A stretch of 8,304 bases of DNA, from NCBI GenBank assembly GCA_026983755.1, contig JALSTL010000167.1, forward strand, positions 1-8,304. Reading direction: 5' to 3'. A model generated the notes under the pieces. That model had not been told where the DNA came from, did not search any database, and saw only the letters and a list, made by a program, of their open reading frames with translations. This document shows positions 1 to 6,500 of this stretch, piece by piece; position 1 is the stretch's first letter; every line of letters starts with the position of its first letter. The stretch comes from Melioribacteraceae bacterium. GTDB taxonomy: Bacteria > Bacteroidota > Ignavibacteria > Ignavibacteriales > Melioribacteraceae. The translations under genes and the position numbers were made by a program.

Positions 1-198
1 ATTTTTTAATACTTCTAAAGTAAGTTCCTTGTTTACAATACTGCCTTTATGAAAAACAACATTGGAAAACTCTTTAATGTTTTTTTCAAATCCGGAACGT
101 AAACTGTCTATAATATGAACTTCTGCTTCTTGGTTCGACCAATATTCGGTAATATGACTTCCTATAAAACCTGCACCGCCGGTAATTACAATTTTCAT
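1..198 (-). CDS. NAD-dependent epimerase/dehydratase, N-terminal part (cut by window edge)
   Basis: The first 66 residues of a short-chain dehydrogenase/reductase of the extended (sugar-nucleotide epimerase) type are visible; the rest lies beyond position 1. The protein opens with a beta strand and the dinucleotide-binding glycine motif TGGAGFIGSH (residues 6-15), typical of GalE/WbpP/RmlB-like enzymes that bind NAD(P). An acidic residue at the end of the second strand (D31 in HIIDSLRSG) is the usual ligand of the NAD adenosine ribose and favours NAD over NADP. The family acts in the cytoplasm on UDP-, GDP- or dTDP-sugars for polysaccharide or LPS synthesis; the exact substrate cannot be told from this fragment. 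The start is ATG at 198, with a purine-rich AAGGAAA just upstream on the minus strand. It is transcribed divergently from dnaA across the putative origin. Confidence 0.9.
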   Translation of the reverse strand, partial: MKIVITGGAGFIGSHITEYWSNQEAEVHIIDSLRSGFEKNIKEFSNVVFHKGSIVNKELTLEVLKN

Positions 199-309
199 AA
201 AAGTTTCCTTACTTGGTTATAATTTAATTTTTTAACCTACAAATTATTACTCAATTATTATTTTCCACAACATTATTTATAAACACTTATTTTGTTTTTT
301 CTCTATGTT

Positions 310-317
310 CAAACTTA
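310..317 (-). promoter_or_regulatory. Possible Bacteroidota-type -7 element for the epimerase gene
   Basis: Read on the minus strand this is TAAGTTTG, a full match to the TAnnTTTG -7 consensus recognised by the primary sigma factor of Bacteroidota. It lies 112 bases upstream of the epimerase start. No clean TTTG -33 element is present about 20 bases further upstream; only TTAG-like sequence is seen near 342-345. The spacer holds the palindrome at 321-338, which could be an operator. An 8-mer match alone is weak evidence in AT-rich DNA. Confidence 0.35.
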
Positions 318-320
318 CTA

Positions 321-338
321 AATAGAATACATTCTATT
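321..338. repeat. Perfect 18-base palindrome AATAGAAT-AC-ATTCTATT
   Basis: Two 8-base arms (321-328 and 331-338) are exact reverse complements around a 2-base centre. A centre this short suits a dimeric protein-binding site better than an RNA hairpin. It sits in the divergent intergenic region, in the spacer of the possible minus-strand promoter and within the putative origin. The binding protein, if any, is unknown. Confidence 0.5.
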
Positions 339-462
339 AACTAAAAAGTTTATTTTATTACAATGCAACAAGTTATAATTTTTAGCAATTATTAATTTGG
401 TGAAAATAAAAAAATCTTTTATCTTACTAACGAGAGAACAAACCAAACTATTGTTAATAATG

Positions 463-471
463 TGTTGATAA
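463..471 (-). promoter_or_regulatory. DnaA-box-like 9-mer (TTATCAACA)
   Basis: One mismatch (C to A at position 6) to TTATCCACA on the minus strand. It has the same sequence and orientation as the copy at 616-624, which supports a functional repeat rather than chance. Confidence 0.5.
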
Positions 472-615
472 CTTTTGCTTATGAAACATTTCACAAAAAA
501 CACTATATGCAAAAACGCACAAATAAAAACATTGCGCGTGTTTATTTTTAGAACAAAAACAGAGCAAACCCTTAAAACACAAGGGCTTACCGCAGAACAC
601 ATAATGTTAACAACT

Positions 616-624
616 TGTTGATAA
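616..624 (-). promoter_or_regulatory. DnaA-box-like 9-mer (TTATCAACA)
   Basis: Identical in sequence and orientation to the 463-471 copy, and 68 bases upstream of the dnaA start codon. A TTG within it (618-620) lies 22 bases before TAACTTGT (643-650), an imperfect -7 element. If that is the dnaA promoter, DnaA binding here would overlap the -33 region and could repress its own gene. The promoter part is speculative. Confidence 0.5.
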
Positions 625-690
625 GTATATGTTGTTTGTTTTTAACTTGTAAAACACAAAAACTTAACTTTTTAACTTATAGAAATAAAC

Positions 691-699
691 TGTGGATAA
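691..699 (-). promoter_or_regulatory. Perfect DnaA box overlapping the dnaA start codon
   Basis: Plus-strand TGTGGATAA is the exact reverse complement of the consensus TTATCCACA. The GTG start codon of dnaA (692-694) and the following GAT and AA lie inside it, so the box doubles as the coding sequence for the first residues. It is the best box in the window and is well placed for autoregulation of dnaA or as part of the origin array. Confidence 0.7.
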
Positions 700-2104
700 C
701 TTAAAAATTAAAAAGAAAACCAACAGAAAAAACACTGTTCCGAATCACACGTTGGCATGGAAAGAGTGTTTAACAATTATTAAAAAAGCCGTACCAAATA
801 TTACATACAATACTTGGTTTATTCCTATTAAACCTTTTGAGCTTGATAAAAGCACGCTTAAAATATTGGTGCCAAATAATTATTTTGTTGAATGGATAGA
901 AGAACATTACAACACCCTTATAAACAACACAATAAATCAGGTTTTGGGCAAAAACGGAAAACTTGTTTATATTGTTAACGAAGAAGAAGAAACAATAGAA
1001 GAAGATACCGCCGCCAATCCGGAGCCCAAAGAAAAAACAAAACAAAAAAGCAGTCCTTCGGAAAATAAGTTTACTACAAACCTAAGCCCGAGGTACCGAT
1101 TTGATAACTTTGTAAAGGGCGAAGCCAACGAGTTGGCAAGAGCTGCTGCTATTGCCATATCGGACAAACCCGGAGAAACATCTTTTAATCCCTTTTTTAT
1201 ATACGGCGGGGTTGGGTTAGGAAAAACACACTTAATTCAAGCTGTTGGAAATAACATACTTGCAAAATATCCCGACAAAAAAGTAATATATATTTCCGCC
1301 GATATTTTTACTACACAATTTGTTGATTCCATTCAAACACACAAGGTTGCCGAGTTTTCCAGATTTTACAACAACCTTGATGTTTTAATAATTGACGATA
1401 TACAATTTCTAACCGGAAAAGAAAAAACCCAGGATTTGTTTTTTCACATTTTTAATAATCTACACCAAGCAGGAAAACAAATAATTCTTTCGAGCGACAA
1501 ACCTCCAAAAGACCTAAAGGGGATGAACGAACGTCTGATATCAAGGTTCAATTGGGGTTTAACCGCCGATGTTCAACCACCCGATTTTGAAACAAGAATT
1601 GCCATATTGAAAAACAAAAGTCTAAGTTTCGGAATTGAACTTACCAACGAAATAATTGAATTGATTGCATATAATATCACTTCCAATATTAGAGAGCTTG
1701 AAGGAACACTAATAAAACTTCTTGCAAACGCTTCGTTAAACTCCAAAGAAATTGATTTTGAACTTGCCAGAAAAACAATTAAAGAAATTTCGTCTCAAAA
1801 AAAGCTTGCCAATATCTCAATAGATAACATTACCAGGGTGGTTTGTAACGAGTTTGGTGTTGACGAAAACAAAGTGCGTGAAAAAAACAGAAAAAAAGAA
1901 GTTGTTTTGGCAAGACAAGTTGCTATGTATTTATCAAAAAAACTTACCAAGTCTTCTCTTAAAACTATCGGTTTACATTTCGGGGGCAGAGATCATTCAA
2001 CCGTAATTCACGCATATAACAATATTGAAAAATTAACTTCCGAAGATATTTCTCTTAACGAAATAGTTATCGGATTAAAAAACAGACTGGAGTTAGGAGT
2101 ATAG
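692..2104 (+). CDS. dnaA: Chromosomal replication initiator protein DnaA
   Basis: DnaA binds DnaA boxes at oriC, forms an ATP-dependent filament, melts the duplex and helps load the replicative helicase. All four domains are visible in 470 residues, a normal length. Domain I (about 20-95) carries the WKECL start (W23-L27) and W42. Domain II is an acidic/lysine-rich linker (about 96-130). Domain III is AAA+, with Walker A GGVGLGKT (172-179), Walker B LIIDD (232-236), sensor 1 around ILSSDKPP (265-272), arginine finger R285 in RLISRF and sensor 2 R334 in SNIRELEG. Domain IV has the DNA-binding signature with GGRDHSTV (431-438). The start must be GTG at 692 or later, because an in-frame TAA lies just before it at 686-688. 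Later starts would cut into or close to domain I. No clear Shine-Dalgarno is seen, only A-rich sequence. dnaN does not follow; a terminator does. Likely autoregulated through the boxes upstream and over its start. Confidence 0.98.
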   Translation: MDNLKIKKKTNRKNTVPNHTLAWKECLTIIKKAVPNITYNTWFIPIKPFELDKSTLKILVPNNYFVEWIEEHYNTLINNTINQVLGKNGKLVYIVNEEEETIEEDTAANPEPKEKTKQKSSPSENKFTTNLSPRYRFDNFVKGEANELARAAAIAISDKPGETSFNPFFIYGGVGLGKTHLIQAVGNNILAKYPDKKVIYISADIFTTQFVDSIQTHKVAEFSRFYNNLDVLIIDDIQFLTGKEKTQDLFFHIFNNLHQAGKQIILSSDKPPKDLKGMNERLISRFNWGLTADVQPPDFETRIAILKNKSLSFGIELTNEIIELIAYNITSNIRELEGTLIKLLANASLNSKEIDFELARKTIKEISSQKKLANISIDNITRVVCNEFGVDENKVREKNRKKEVVLARQVAMYLSKKLTKSSLKTIGLHFGGRDHSTVIHAYNNIEKLTSEDISLNEIVIGLKNRLELGV

Positions 2105-2130
2105 TTTTCCTCGTTAGTTAATGAATGCAA

Positions 2131-2156
2131 AACAGACCGGTTATTTCCGGTCTGTT
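2131..2156. terminator. Bidirectional intrinsic terminator between dnaA and the MmcQ/YjbR gene
   Basis: A perfect 10-base-pair stem (AACAGACCGG at 2131-2140 with CCGGTCTGTT at 2147-2156) closes a 6-base loop. On the plus strand it is followed by CTTTTTATTTT, a good U-tract for ending dnaA transcripts. On the minus strand it is followed by TTTTGCATT, a weaker tract. The stop codon of the minus-strand gene (2141-2143) lies in the loop, so the last codons of that gene form one arm. Confidence 0.88.
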
Positions 2157-2494
2157 CTTTTTATTTTGCTTTTGGGCAGTTTGCTAACCACAAGATTATA
2201 AGAATTATCTATTAAATTTTTTATAAAATCCTCCTGCAACTCTCCCGTTAAATCAACCGTATTCCAATGTTTTTTATTCATGTGAAAACCCGGTTTTATT
2301 TCTTCGAATTCTTCTCTAAGCTTTACTGCTTTTTCCGGCTCACATTTTAAATTTACGCTATAAGGATAAACCAAATTAAGCAAACAAAACATCTTGCCGA
2401 AAATTTTAAAAACCAAGGTTTCGTCGTTAAAAGGAAAACTCTCCGTAACATTGTTTTTTTTTAGACAATATTCTCTCACCTTTTCTGTATCCAT
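2141..2494 (-). CDS. MmcQ/YjbR family protein (DUF419)
   Basis: A small 117-residue protein matching the MmcQ/YjbR family by its conserved run: FPFNDETLVFKIFGKMF (20-36), the LKCEPEKAVKLRE helix start (49-61), and the hallmark PGFHMNKKHWNTV (68-80), ending with a helix plus the SYNLVVSKL strand (98-106). The family has a CyaY-like alpha/beta fold and is often annotated as DNA-binding, but its biological role is not established; one member sits beside mitomycin genes. Length is typical. The start is ATG at 2494 with only a weak AAAGAG upstream. It is convergent with dnaA, sharing the terminator, and divergent from the downstream protease gene. It ends in a lysine/arginine-rich tail (KSKIKRTDRK). 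It appears to be a single-gene unit. Function is not inferred beyond the family. Confidence 0.93.
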   Translation of the reverse strand: MDTEKVREYCLKKNNVTESFPFNDETLVFKIFGKMFCLLNLVYPYSVNLKCEPEKAVKLREEFEEIKPGFHMNKKHWNTVDLTGELQEDFIKNLIDNSYNLVVSKLPKSKIKRTDRK

Positions 2495-2727
2495 ATCAAA
2501 CTCTTTTTTTAGTTATGATTCTAAAAATAGTTTAAATTTATATTATTTAAAACAAAATGTTTTGGTTTATCGTAATTTATTTGCTCCATAATATGTATAT
2601 TTCTCAAAAATTATTTTGTTTTGTGTGTTAATAATAAAAATTACTTAACTTTGTTTTTCCGAATTTATTGAAACATATTTCAAAAATTTTTGTAAACAAC
2701 ACAAACAAATATTTTTAGGACAACTTA
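2495..2727. other. Divergent intergenic region between MmcQ/YjbR and prc genes
   Basis: These 233 very AT-rich bases hold the promoter of the protease gene (2620-2653) and presumably that of the minus-strand gene, for which no clear TAnnTTTG was found. A small palindrome CAAAATGTTTTG lies at 2553-2564. No gene or RNA is recognised. Confidence 0.5.
2620..2653 (+). promoter_or_regulatory. Bacteroidota-type promoter of the prc gene
   Basis: TTTG at 2620-2623 is followed after 22 bases by TAACTTTG at 2646-2653, a full match to the TAnnTTTG -7 element. This would give a leader of about 65-70 bases before the ATG at 2728. The spacer is at the long end of what is usual. Confidence 0.55.
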
Positions 2728-4797
2728 ATGAAAAAAATTTTACTCATAATTATTGCCGTTTTATTTTTAAGCAACTGTAAAAAAACAAACAACGAAGACC
2801 TTCTTGCACAAAATCAAATCATTGATTCAACAAAAGCGCTTGAACCATTAAGCTTTTTTCCACAAACAGATAAAATGATTACACGATTATTTTTAAGATA
2901 CCATTATAAAAAAATTAAACTTAACGACTCGTTGTCTTCCGTTATATTTAATAATTACATTAAAATGTTGGATTATAATAAGCTGTATTTTTTACAGTCC
3001 GACATAGATCGGTTTGAAAAACACAAAAACAAATTTGATGATTATTTAATTCTCGGTAAACTTCTTCCCGCCTACGAAATTTTCAACACCTATAAAAAAA
3101 GAATGGGCGAACGAATAAAATTCATTTTAAAAAGATTAAAAACAAAATTCGATTTTACCAAAAATGAATATTACATATTCGACAGAGAAAAACAACCGTG
3201 GGCAAAAACCACAAAAGACCTTAATGAAATTTGGAGAAAAAAATTAAAAAACGAAGCTTTAAGTCTAAAGTTAAGCGGTAAAAAATGGGATAAAATTGTA
3301 GAAACTCTTTCAAAGAGATATAAAAATTATCACAGAGCAATTCTTCAATATAAACCGGAAGAAGTTTTTGAATTATACATGAATGCATTTTCCGATGCAA
3401 TTGATCCACACTCAAACTACCTTAGACCAACAACGTCGGAATCATTCGACATAAGAATGAAACTATCTTTAGAAGGAATAGGCGCTACCCTAAGAACCGA
3501 AAACGATTATACCAAAGTTGTTAGCATAGTTCCCGGCGGTCCGGCATATAAAGCCGATAACTTACATGCAGATGATAAAATTATTGGTGTTGGACAGGGC
3601 AAAAGCGGAGAAATTGTTGATGTAATTGGTTGGAGAATTGACGACGTTGTTCATCTTATCAGAGGACCAAAAGGCACAATAGTCCGCTTAGCTATTATAA
3701 AAAACGGTAAATCCGCCGATGCCAAACCCGATACTATTTCAATATTAAGAGATAAAGTTAAACTTGAAGAACAAGCAGCCAAAAAACAAATTATAAAAAT
3801 TAAAGAAGAAGAGAAAGAATTTAAAATCGGCGTAATTGATGTTCCGTCGTTTTATGTTGATTTTGAAGCGAAAAGAAGCGGAAATCCCGACTATAAAAGC
3901 ACAACCCGCGATGTAAAAAAACTAATAAAAGAATTAAAAAAAGAACACATTGACGGTTTGATTATAGATTTAAGAAATGACGGCGGCGGCTCTTTAGACG
4001 AAGCAATTTCTTTAACAGGTTTGTTTATAAAAAACGGACCCGTTGTTCAAGTAAGAAGATCCAACGGAGAAATAGACGTCGATGAAGACCCGGATTCAAA
4101 TATTGTTTATACAGGACCTTTGGCTGTAATGGTAAACAGATACAGTGCTTCTGCTTCGGAAATTTTCTCCGCCGCTATTCAAGATTACGGCAGAGGGCTT
4201 ATTATAGGCGAACAAACCTATGGCAAAGGCACCGTCCAAAATCTTATTCCTTTGGATAGATTTGTTCCCTCGGCACATGGCAAAGCAGGACAGCTAAAAT
4301 TAACAATTGCCAAATTTTACAGAATAAGCGGCGGAACAACCCAAAACATGGGCGTAGTTCCGGATATTTCCTTTCCCACCCCTATTGACCCGAAAAATTT
4401 TGGTGAAAGTGCCGAACCCAGTGCTCTCAAGTGGGATAAAGTTAAACCAACATCATATAAAAAATATGGTGATTTTTCTCAAATATTACCTTTGCTCAAA
4501 GAAAAACATTTAAAAAGAATCAAAAACGAAAAAGAGTTTTTATATATTGAAGAAGACATACAAGAATATAAAAACAACAAAAACAAAAAGAAAATTTCAC
4601 TTAATGAAAAGATAAGAAAAGCAGAGAGGAAAAAAAACGAAGCAAAAAAGAAAGAAAGAGAAAAAGCCAGAGAAAAATTTATTACTAAAAAATTAGTTAA
4701 CGGCAAAGAGGTTATAAACAAAGATCTGAAAATCAAAGATCCGTTTCTTGAAGAAACCGGTCATATTTTAGCTGATTTGATTTTATATAAAAAGTAA
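2728..4797 (+). CDS. prc: Carboxy-terminal (tail-specific) processing protease, S41 family, predicted lipoprotein
   Basis: A periplasmic serine protease of the Prc/Tsp/CtpA type, which degrades or trims proteins from their C-termini. The N-terminus MKKILLIIIAVLFLSNC is a lipoprotein signal with C17 as the likely lipidated residue; Asn at -1 is unusual. A helical N-terminal domain follows (about 40-245, with LDYNKLYFLQSDIDRF at 81-96). A PDZ domain spans about 245-330 (SLEGIGATL, then VPGGPA at 268-273) and grips the substrate tail. The S41 core spans about 365-550: GLIIDLRNDGGGS (410-422), then NRYSASASEIF (470-480) with nucleophile S475, D486 in QDYG and general base K500 in TYGKGTVQ. The S-K spacing of 25 and S-D spacing of 11 agree with E. 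coli Prc as I recall it (S452, D463, K477). The C-terminus (about 585-655) is very lysine-rich. At 689 residues it has a normal length for Prc. AGGA (2717-2720) precedes the ATG by 7 bases. It has its own promoter. Confidence 0.95.
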   Translation: MKKILLIIIAVLFLSNCKKTNNEDLLAQNQIIDSTKALEPLSFFPQTDKMITRLFLRYHYKKIKLNDSLSSVIFNNYIKMLDYNKLYFLQSDIDRFEKHKNKFDDYLILGKLLPAYEIFNTYKKRMGERIKFILKRLKTKFDFTKNEYYIFDREKQPWAKTTKDLNEIWRKKLKNEALSLKLSGKKWDKIVETLSKRYKNYHRAILQYKPEEVFELYMNAFSDAIDPHSNYLRPTTSESFDIRMKLSLEGIGATLRTENDYTKVVSIVPGGPAYKADNLHADDKIIGVGQGKSGEIVDVIGWRIDDVVHLIRGPKGTIVRLAIIKNGKSADAKPDTISILRDKVKLEEQAAKKQIIKIKEEEKEFKIGVIDVPSFYVDFEAKRSGNPDYKSTTRDVKKLIKELKKEHIDGLIIDLRNDGGGSLDEAISLTGLFIKNGPVVQVRRSNGEIDVDEDPDSNIVYTGPLAVMVNRYSASASEIFSAAIQDYGRGLIIGEQTYGKGTVQNLIPLDRFVPSAHGKAGQLKLTIAKFYRISGGTTQNMGVVPDISFPTPIDPKNFGESAEPSALKWDKVKPTSYKKYGDFSQILPLLKEKHLKRIKNEKEFLYIEEDIQEYKNNKNKKKISLNEKIRKAERKKNEAKKKEREKAREKFITKKLVNGKEVINKDLKIKDPFLEETGHILADLILYKK

Positions 4798-4811
4798 AAA
4801 TAATTTCAAGT

Positions 4812-4827
4812 AAATGTTCTAACATTT
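4812..4827. repeat. Short palindrome AAATGTT-CT-AACATTT
   Basis: Seven-base arms with a 2-base centre lie just after the protease stop codon and are followed by CTTTT. This could be a weak terminator for the protease gene or a protein-binding site upstream of the next promoter; its right end touches the presumed -33 region of that promoter. AT-only pairs except two make a stable RNA hairpin unlikely. Confidence 0.3.
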
Positions 4828-4855
4828 CTTTTAAATAATTATTTTACTACATTTG
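4825..4855 (+). promoter_or_regulatory. Bacteroidota-type promoter of the 54-residue protein gene
   Basis: TACATTTG at 4848-4855 fully matches the TAnnTTTG -7 element. A TTTC (4825-4828), one base from TTTG, lies 19 bases upstream. The leader would be short, about 15-20 bases, which fits the GGAGA ribosome site at 4869-4873. Confidence 0.55.
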
Positions 4856-4880
4856 CACACTAAAATTCGGAGAAATAAAT

Positions 4881-5045
4881 ATGGCAAAAAAACAAACCTT
4901 TGCAGACAAAGCGAAAGGGAAAGCCTCGCGAGCTTTTATAAACGTTATGGTTGTAAAAACAACAAAAACCACAAAAGGAAGTTATAAATTTAACGAAAGT
5001 TTTGTAAAGCTGGAAGATATTAGCAAAGTGGCAAACATAAAATAA
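4881..5045 (+). CDS. Small basic protein, 54 residues, possibly DUF4295-like
   Basis: The reading frame runs from ATG 4881 to TAA 5043-5045 and gives a lysine-rich protein: it begins MAKKQTFADKAKGKASRAF, then NVMVVKTTKTTKGSYKFNES (residues 21-40), then FVKLEDISKVANIK. It is supported as a real gene by its own TAnnTTTG promoter, a GGAGA ribosome-binding site 7 bases before the ATG, and a strong terminator right after. The MAKK start and the pattern V-K-[ST]-x-K-[ST]-x-K-G-[AS]-Y-x-F-x-E-x-x-V resemble DUF4295, a small basic Bacteroidota protein usually encoded beside rpmG/rpmB and suspected to be ribosome-linked. This match is from memory of the pattern. No cysteines, so it is not a zinc ribbon. 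It has no signal peptide or membrane segment and is likely cytoplasmic. The role is unknown; its position before prfA would suit a translation-related job, but that is inference. Confidence 0.8.
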   Translation: MAKKQTFADKAKGKASRAFINVMVVKTTKTTKGSYKFNESFVKLEDISKVANIK

Positions 5046-5060
5046 TATGCCTTGAAATTT

Positions 5061-5096
5061 AACACAACCAAATAAATTCTTATATTTGGTTGTGTT
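5061..5096 (+). terminator. Strong intrinsic terminator after the 54-residue protein gene
   Basis: A perfect 14-base-pair stem (AACACAACCAAATA at 5061-5074 with TATTTGGTTGTGTT at 5083-5096) has an 8-base loop and is followed by TTTT-ATTT. It starts 15 bases after the stop codon, so it ends this single-gene transcript and separates it from prfA. Confidence 0.9.
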
Positions 5097-5183
5097 TTTT
5101 ATTTATTCATTATTTTATCCGTTCTTTAGTAACTTCCTGTTTTATTTCATCAACCTAATCACACATTATTTTATAAAGAAGCA

Positions 5184-6254
5184 ATGGATTACTTAGAAAA
5201 GCTGCAAGAGTTAAAAGAAAAATTTGACGATATAGAAAGTCAACTCTCTGATCCGGAAATTGTATCCGATCAAAACAAGGTTGTTGATTTAAGCAAACAA
5301 AGAAGCGAGTTGGTAGAAATTGTTGACGCTTTTAACAATTACAAAAAAATCATAAAAAACCTAAAAAACACGGAAGAAATTATCAACTCTTCCGAAGAAG
5401 CCGAACTAAAAGAACTTGCCGAAGAAGAAGTATCTGAACTTAAAAAAGCGAAAGAAGAATTGGAAGAAAAAATAAAAATTTTGCTTATTCCAAAAGATCC
5501 CAACGATACTAAAAATGTAATAGTTGAAATTAGGGCGGGAACCGGGGGAGACGAAGCTGGAATTTTTGCAAATGATCTGTTTAGAATGTACTCTCGTTTT
5601 GCCGAATTGAAGGGCTGGAAGGTTGAAATTTTAGATATTAATTACTCGGCAATGGGCGGAATAAAAGAAGCTGTTTTTAGTTTATCAGGAAGGGATATTT
5701 ATGGAGATATGAAATTCGAAAGTGGTGTTCACAGAGTTCAACGCGTTCCTGCAACAGAAGCAAGTGGTCGGGTTCACACTTCAGCCGCTTCCGTTGTTGT
5801 AATGCCCGAAGCAGAAGATGTTGAAATTGATATAGATATGAATGATGTTCGCGTAGATACTTACAGAGCTAGTGGTGCCGGTGGTCAACATGTTAATAAA
5901 ACAGATTCTGCAATTAGAATGACCCATATTCCAACCGGTATTGTTGTGCAATGTCAAGATGAAAGATCGCAATTAAAAAACCGGCAAAAAGCACTAAAAC
6001 TATTAAAAACAAAATTATATGATTTAAAACTTCAAGAACAAACCAGCGAAATTTCCGAAACAAGAAAATCCGTTGTTAAAAGCGGAGATAGAAGTGAAAA
6101 AATAAGAACCTATAATTATCCTCAAAACAGAGTAACAGATCATAGAATTAATTTAACCCTTTATAGCCTTTCTCAAATTATGGACGGAGAGTTATCTGAA
6201 TTAATAGAAAAAATGAAAATTGCCGATAGAACCGAAAAATTGAAATCCAAATAA
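5184..6254 (+). CDS. prfA: Peptide chain release factor 1 (RF1)
   Basis: RF1 recognises UAA and UAG stop codons in the ribosomal A site and triggers hydrolysis of the peptidyl-tRNA ester. At 356 residues it has the family's usual length. Domain 1 is the helical, highly charged N-terminal part (about 1-105). The decoding tripeptide is PAT (189-191) in [14 protein letters not shown], the RF1 type of the P-x-T motif rather than the SPF of RF2. The catalytic loop is [15 protein letters not shown] (231-245); Q235 is the glutamine expected to be methylated by PrmC. No in-frame UGA interrupts the gene, as expected for RF1 rather than RF2. The start is ATG at 5184 with a weak AAAGAAG upstream. It stands alone: a strong terminator precedes it, a convergent gene ends 10 bases beyond its stop, and prmC is not adjacent. 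Its promoter lies in 5097-5183 but no clear TAnnTTTG was found there. Confidence 0.97.
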   Translation: MDYLEKLQELKEKFDDIESQLSDPEIVSDQNKVVDLSKQRSELVEIVDAFNNYKKIIKNLKNTEEIINSSEEAELKELAEEEVSELKKAKEELEEKIKILLIPKDPNDTKNVIVEIRAGTGGDEAGIFANDLFRMYSRFAELKGWKVEILDINYSAMGGIKEAVFSLSGRDIYGDMKFESGVHRVQRVPATEASGRVHTSAASVVVMPEAEDVEIDIDMNDVRVDTYRASGAGGQHVNKTDSAIRMTHIPTGIVVQCQDERSQLKNRQKALKLLKTKLYDLKLQEQTSEISETRKSVVKSGDRSEKIRTYNYPQNRVTDHRINLTLYSLSQIMDGELSELIEKMKIADRTEKLKSK

Positions 6255-6263
6255 CAGTTTTAT

Positions 6264-6500
6264 TTAATTTTCACTCGAAAAAAAACCAGCAAATTTTGCC
6301 CCGGCGGCCAATACAAATCCCGTTAATGAAAAAACAACATCGGTAAAAGTAAAATCAAAAACCGATTGTATTCCCAATATATAACCAAAAGTTTTTGTAA
6401 CAAGTAATAATGTAAAAAAAGCTGCAAATCCAACCAATCCGCTTTTAATGGGATTAAGCAAAAAGATTTTTACATTGTTTTCAATCTTATTGATTCGCAT
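6264..6500 (-). CDS. Small two-helix membrane protein, unknown function
   Basis: A 78-residue protein that I do not recognise. After a polar N-terminus (MRINKIENNVK) two hydrophobic stretches can be seen: about 20-44 (starting SGLVGFAAFFTLLLV) and about 51-74 (TFTDVVFSLTGFVLAAGAKFAGFF), separated by a short loop with GIQSVFD. It would be an inner-membrane protein with two spanning helices; the tail is SSEN. The start at 6500 is well supported by AAGGAGG, ending 4 bases before ATG (6505-6511 on the plus strand), the strongest Shine-Dalgarno in the window. Codon and base composition match the neighbours. It is convergent with prfA, only 9 bases apart, and divergent from the M14 gene. No cysteines or catalytic motif are seen. 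It could be a YtxH-like or holin-like accessory protein, but nothing in the sequence decides this. Confidence 0.75.
   Translation of the reverse strand: MRINKIENNVKIFLLNPIKSGLVGFAAFFTLLLVTKTFGYILGIQSVFDFTFTDVVFSLTGFVLAAGAKFAGFFSSEN

Larger units (their letters stand above)
199..691. other. Gene-free AT-rich region upstream of dnaA, probable oriC
   Basis: This 493-base gap between the divergent epimerase and dnaA has no convincing gene. It is very AT-rich and carries several 9-mers close to the DnaA box TTATCCACA: TTTTCCACA at 261-269 on the plus strand, TTATCAACA read on the minus strand at 463-471 and 616-624, and a perfect TTATCCACA read on the minus strand at 691-699. Weaker matches are at 277-285 (TTATAAACA) and 452-460 (TTATTAACA on the minus strand). 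The very AT-rich stretch at about 340-420 could be the unwinding element. An 18-base palindrome lies at 321-338, and a small CCCTT/AAGGG hairpin at 569-585. Origins next to dnaA are common in bacteria. No clear DnaA-trio repeat (TAG triplets) was seen. The origin call is inference from box clustering and position, not proof. Confidence 0.6.

Noticed and set aside
569..585. CCCTT/AAGGG hairpin as a terminator
   Set aside because: Only five base pairs, no T-run on either strand, and no gene ends nearby.
318..602. A 94-residue open frame on the minus strand across the putative origin
   Set aside because: Low-complexity hydrophobic and cysteine-rich translation with no family resemblance, no ribosome site, and it covers the DnaA-box region; AT-rich gaps often give such chance frames.
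2394..2591. A 65-residue plus-strand frame opposite the MmcQ/YjbR start
   Set aside because: It overlaps the well-recognised family member on the other strand and has no motif or ribosome site.
4479..4736. An 85-residue Phe/Leu/Ser-rich frame on the minus strand inside prc
   Set aside because: It is the antisense of the lysine/glutamate-rich tail of the protease, which automatically yields a hydrophobic shadow.
6255..6263. A terminator between prfA and the convergent membrane-protein gene
   Set aside because: The gap is only 9 bases and no stem-loop with a T-run could be found in or around it.
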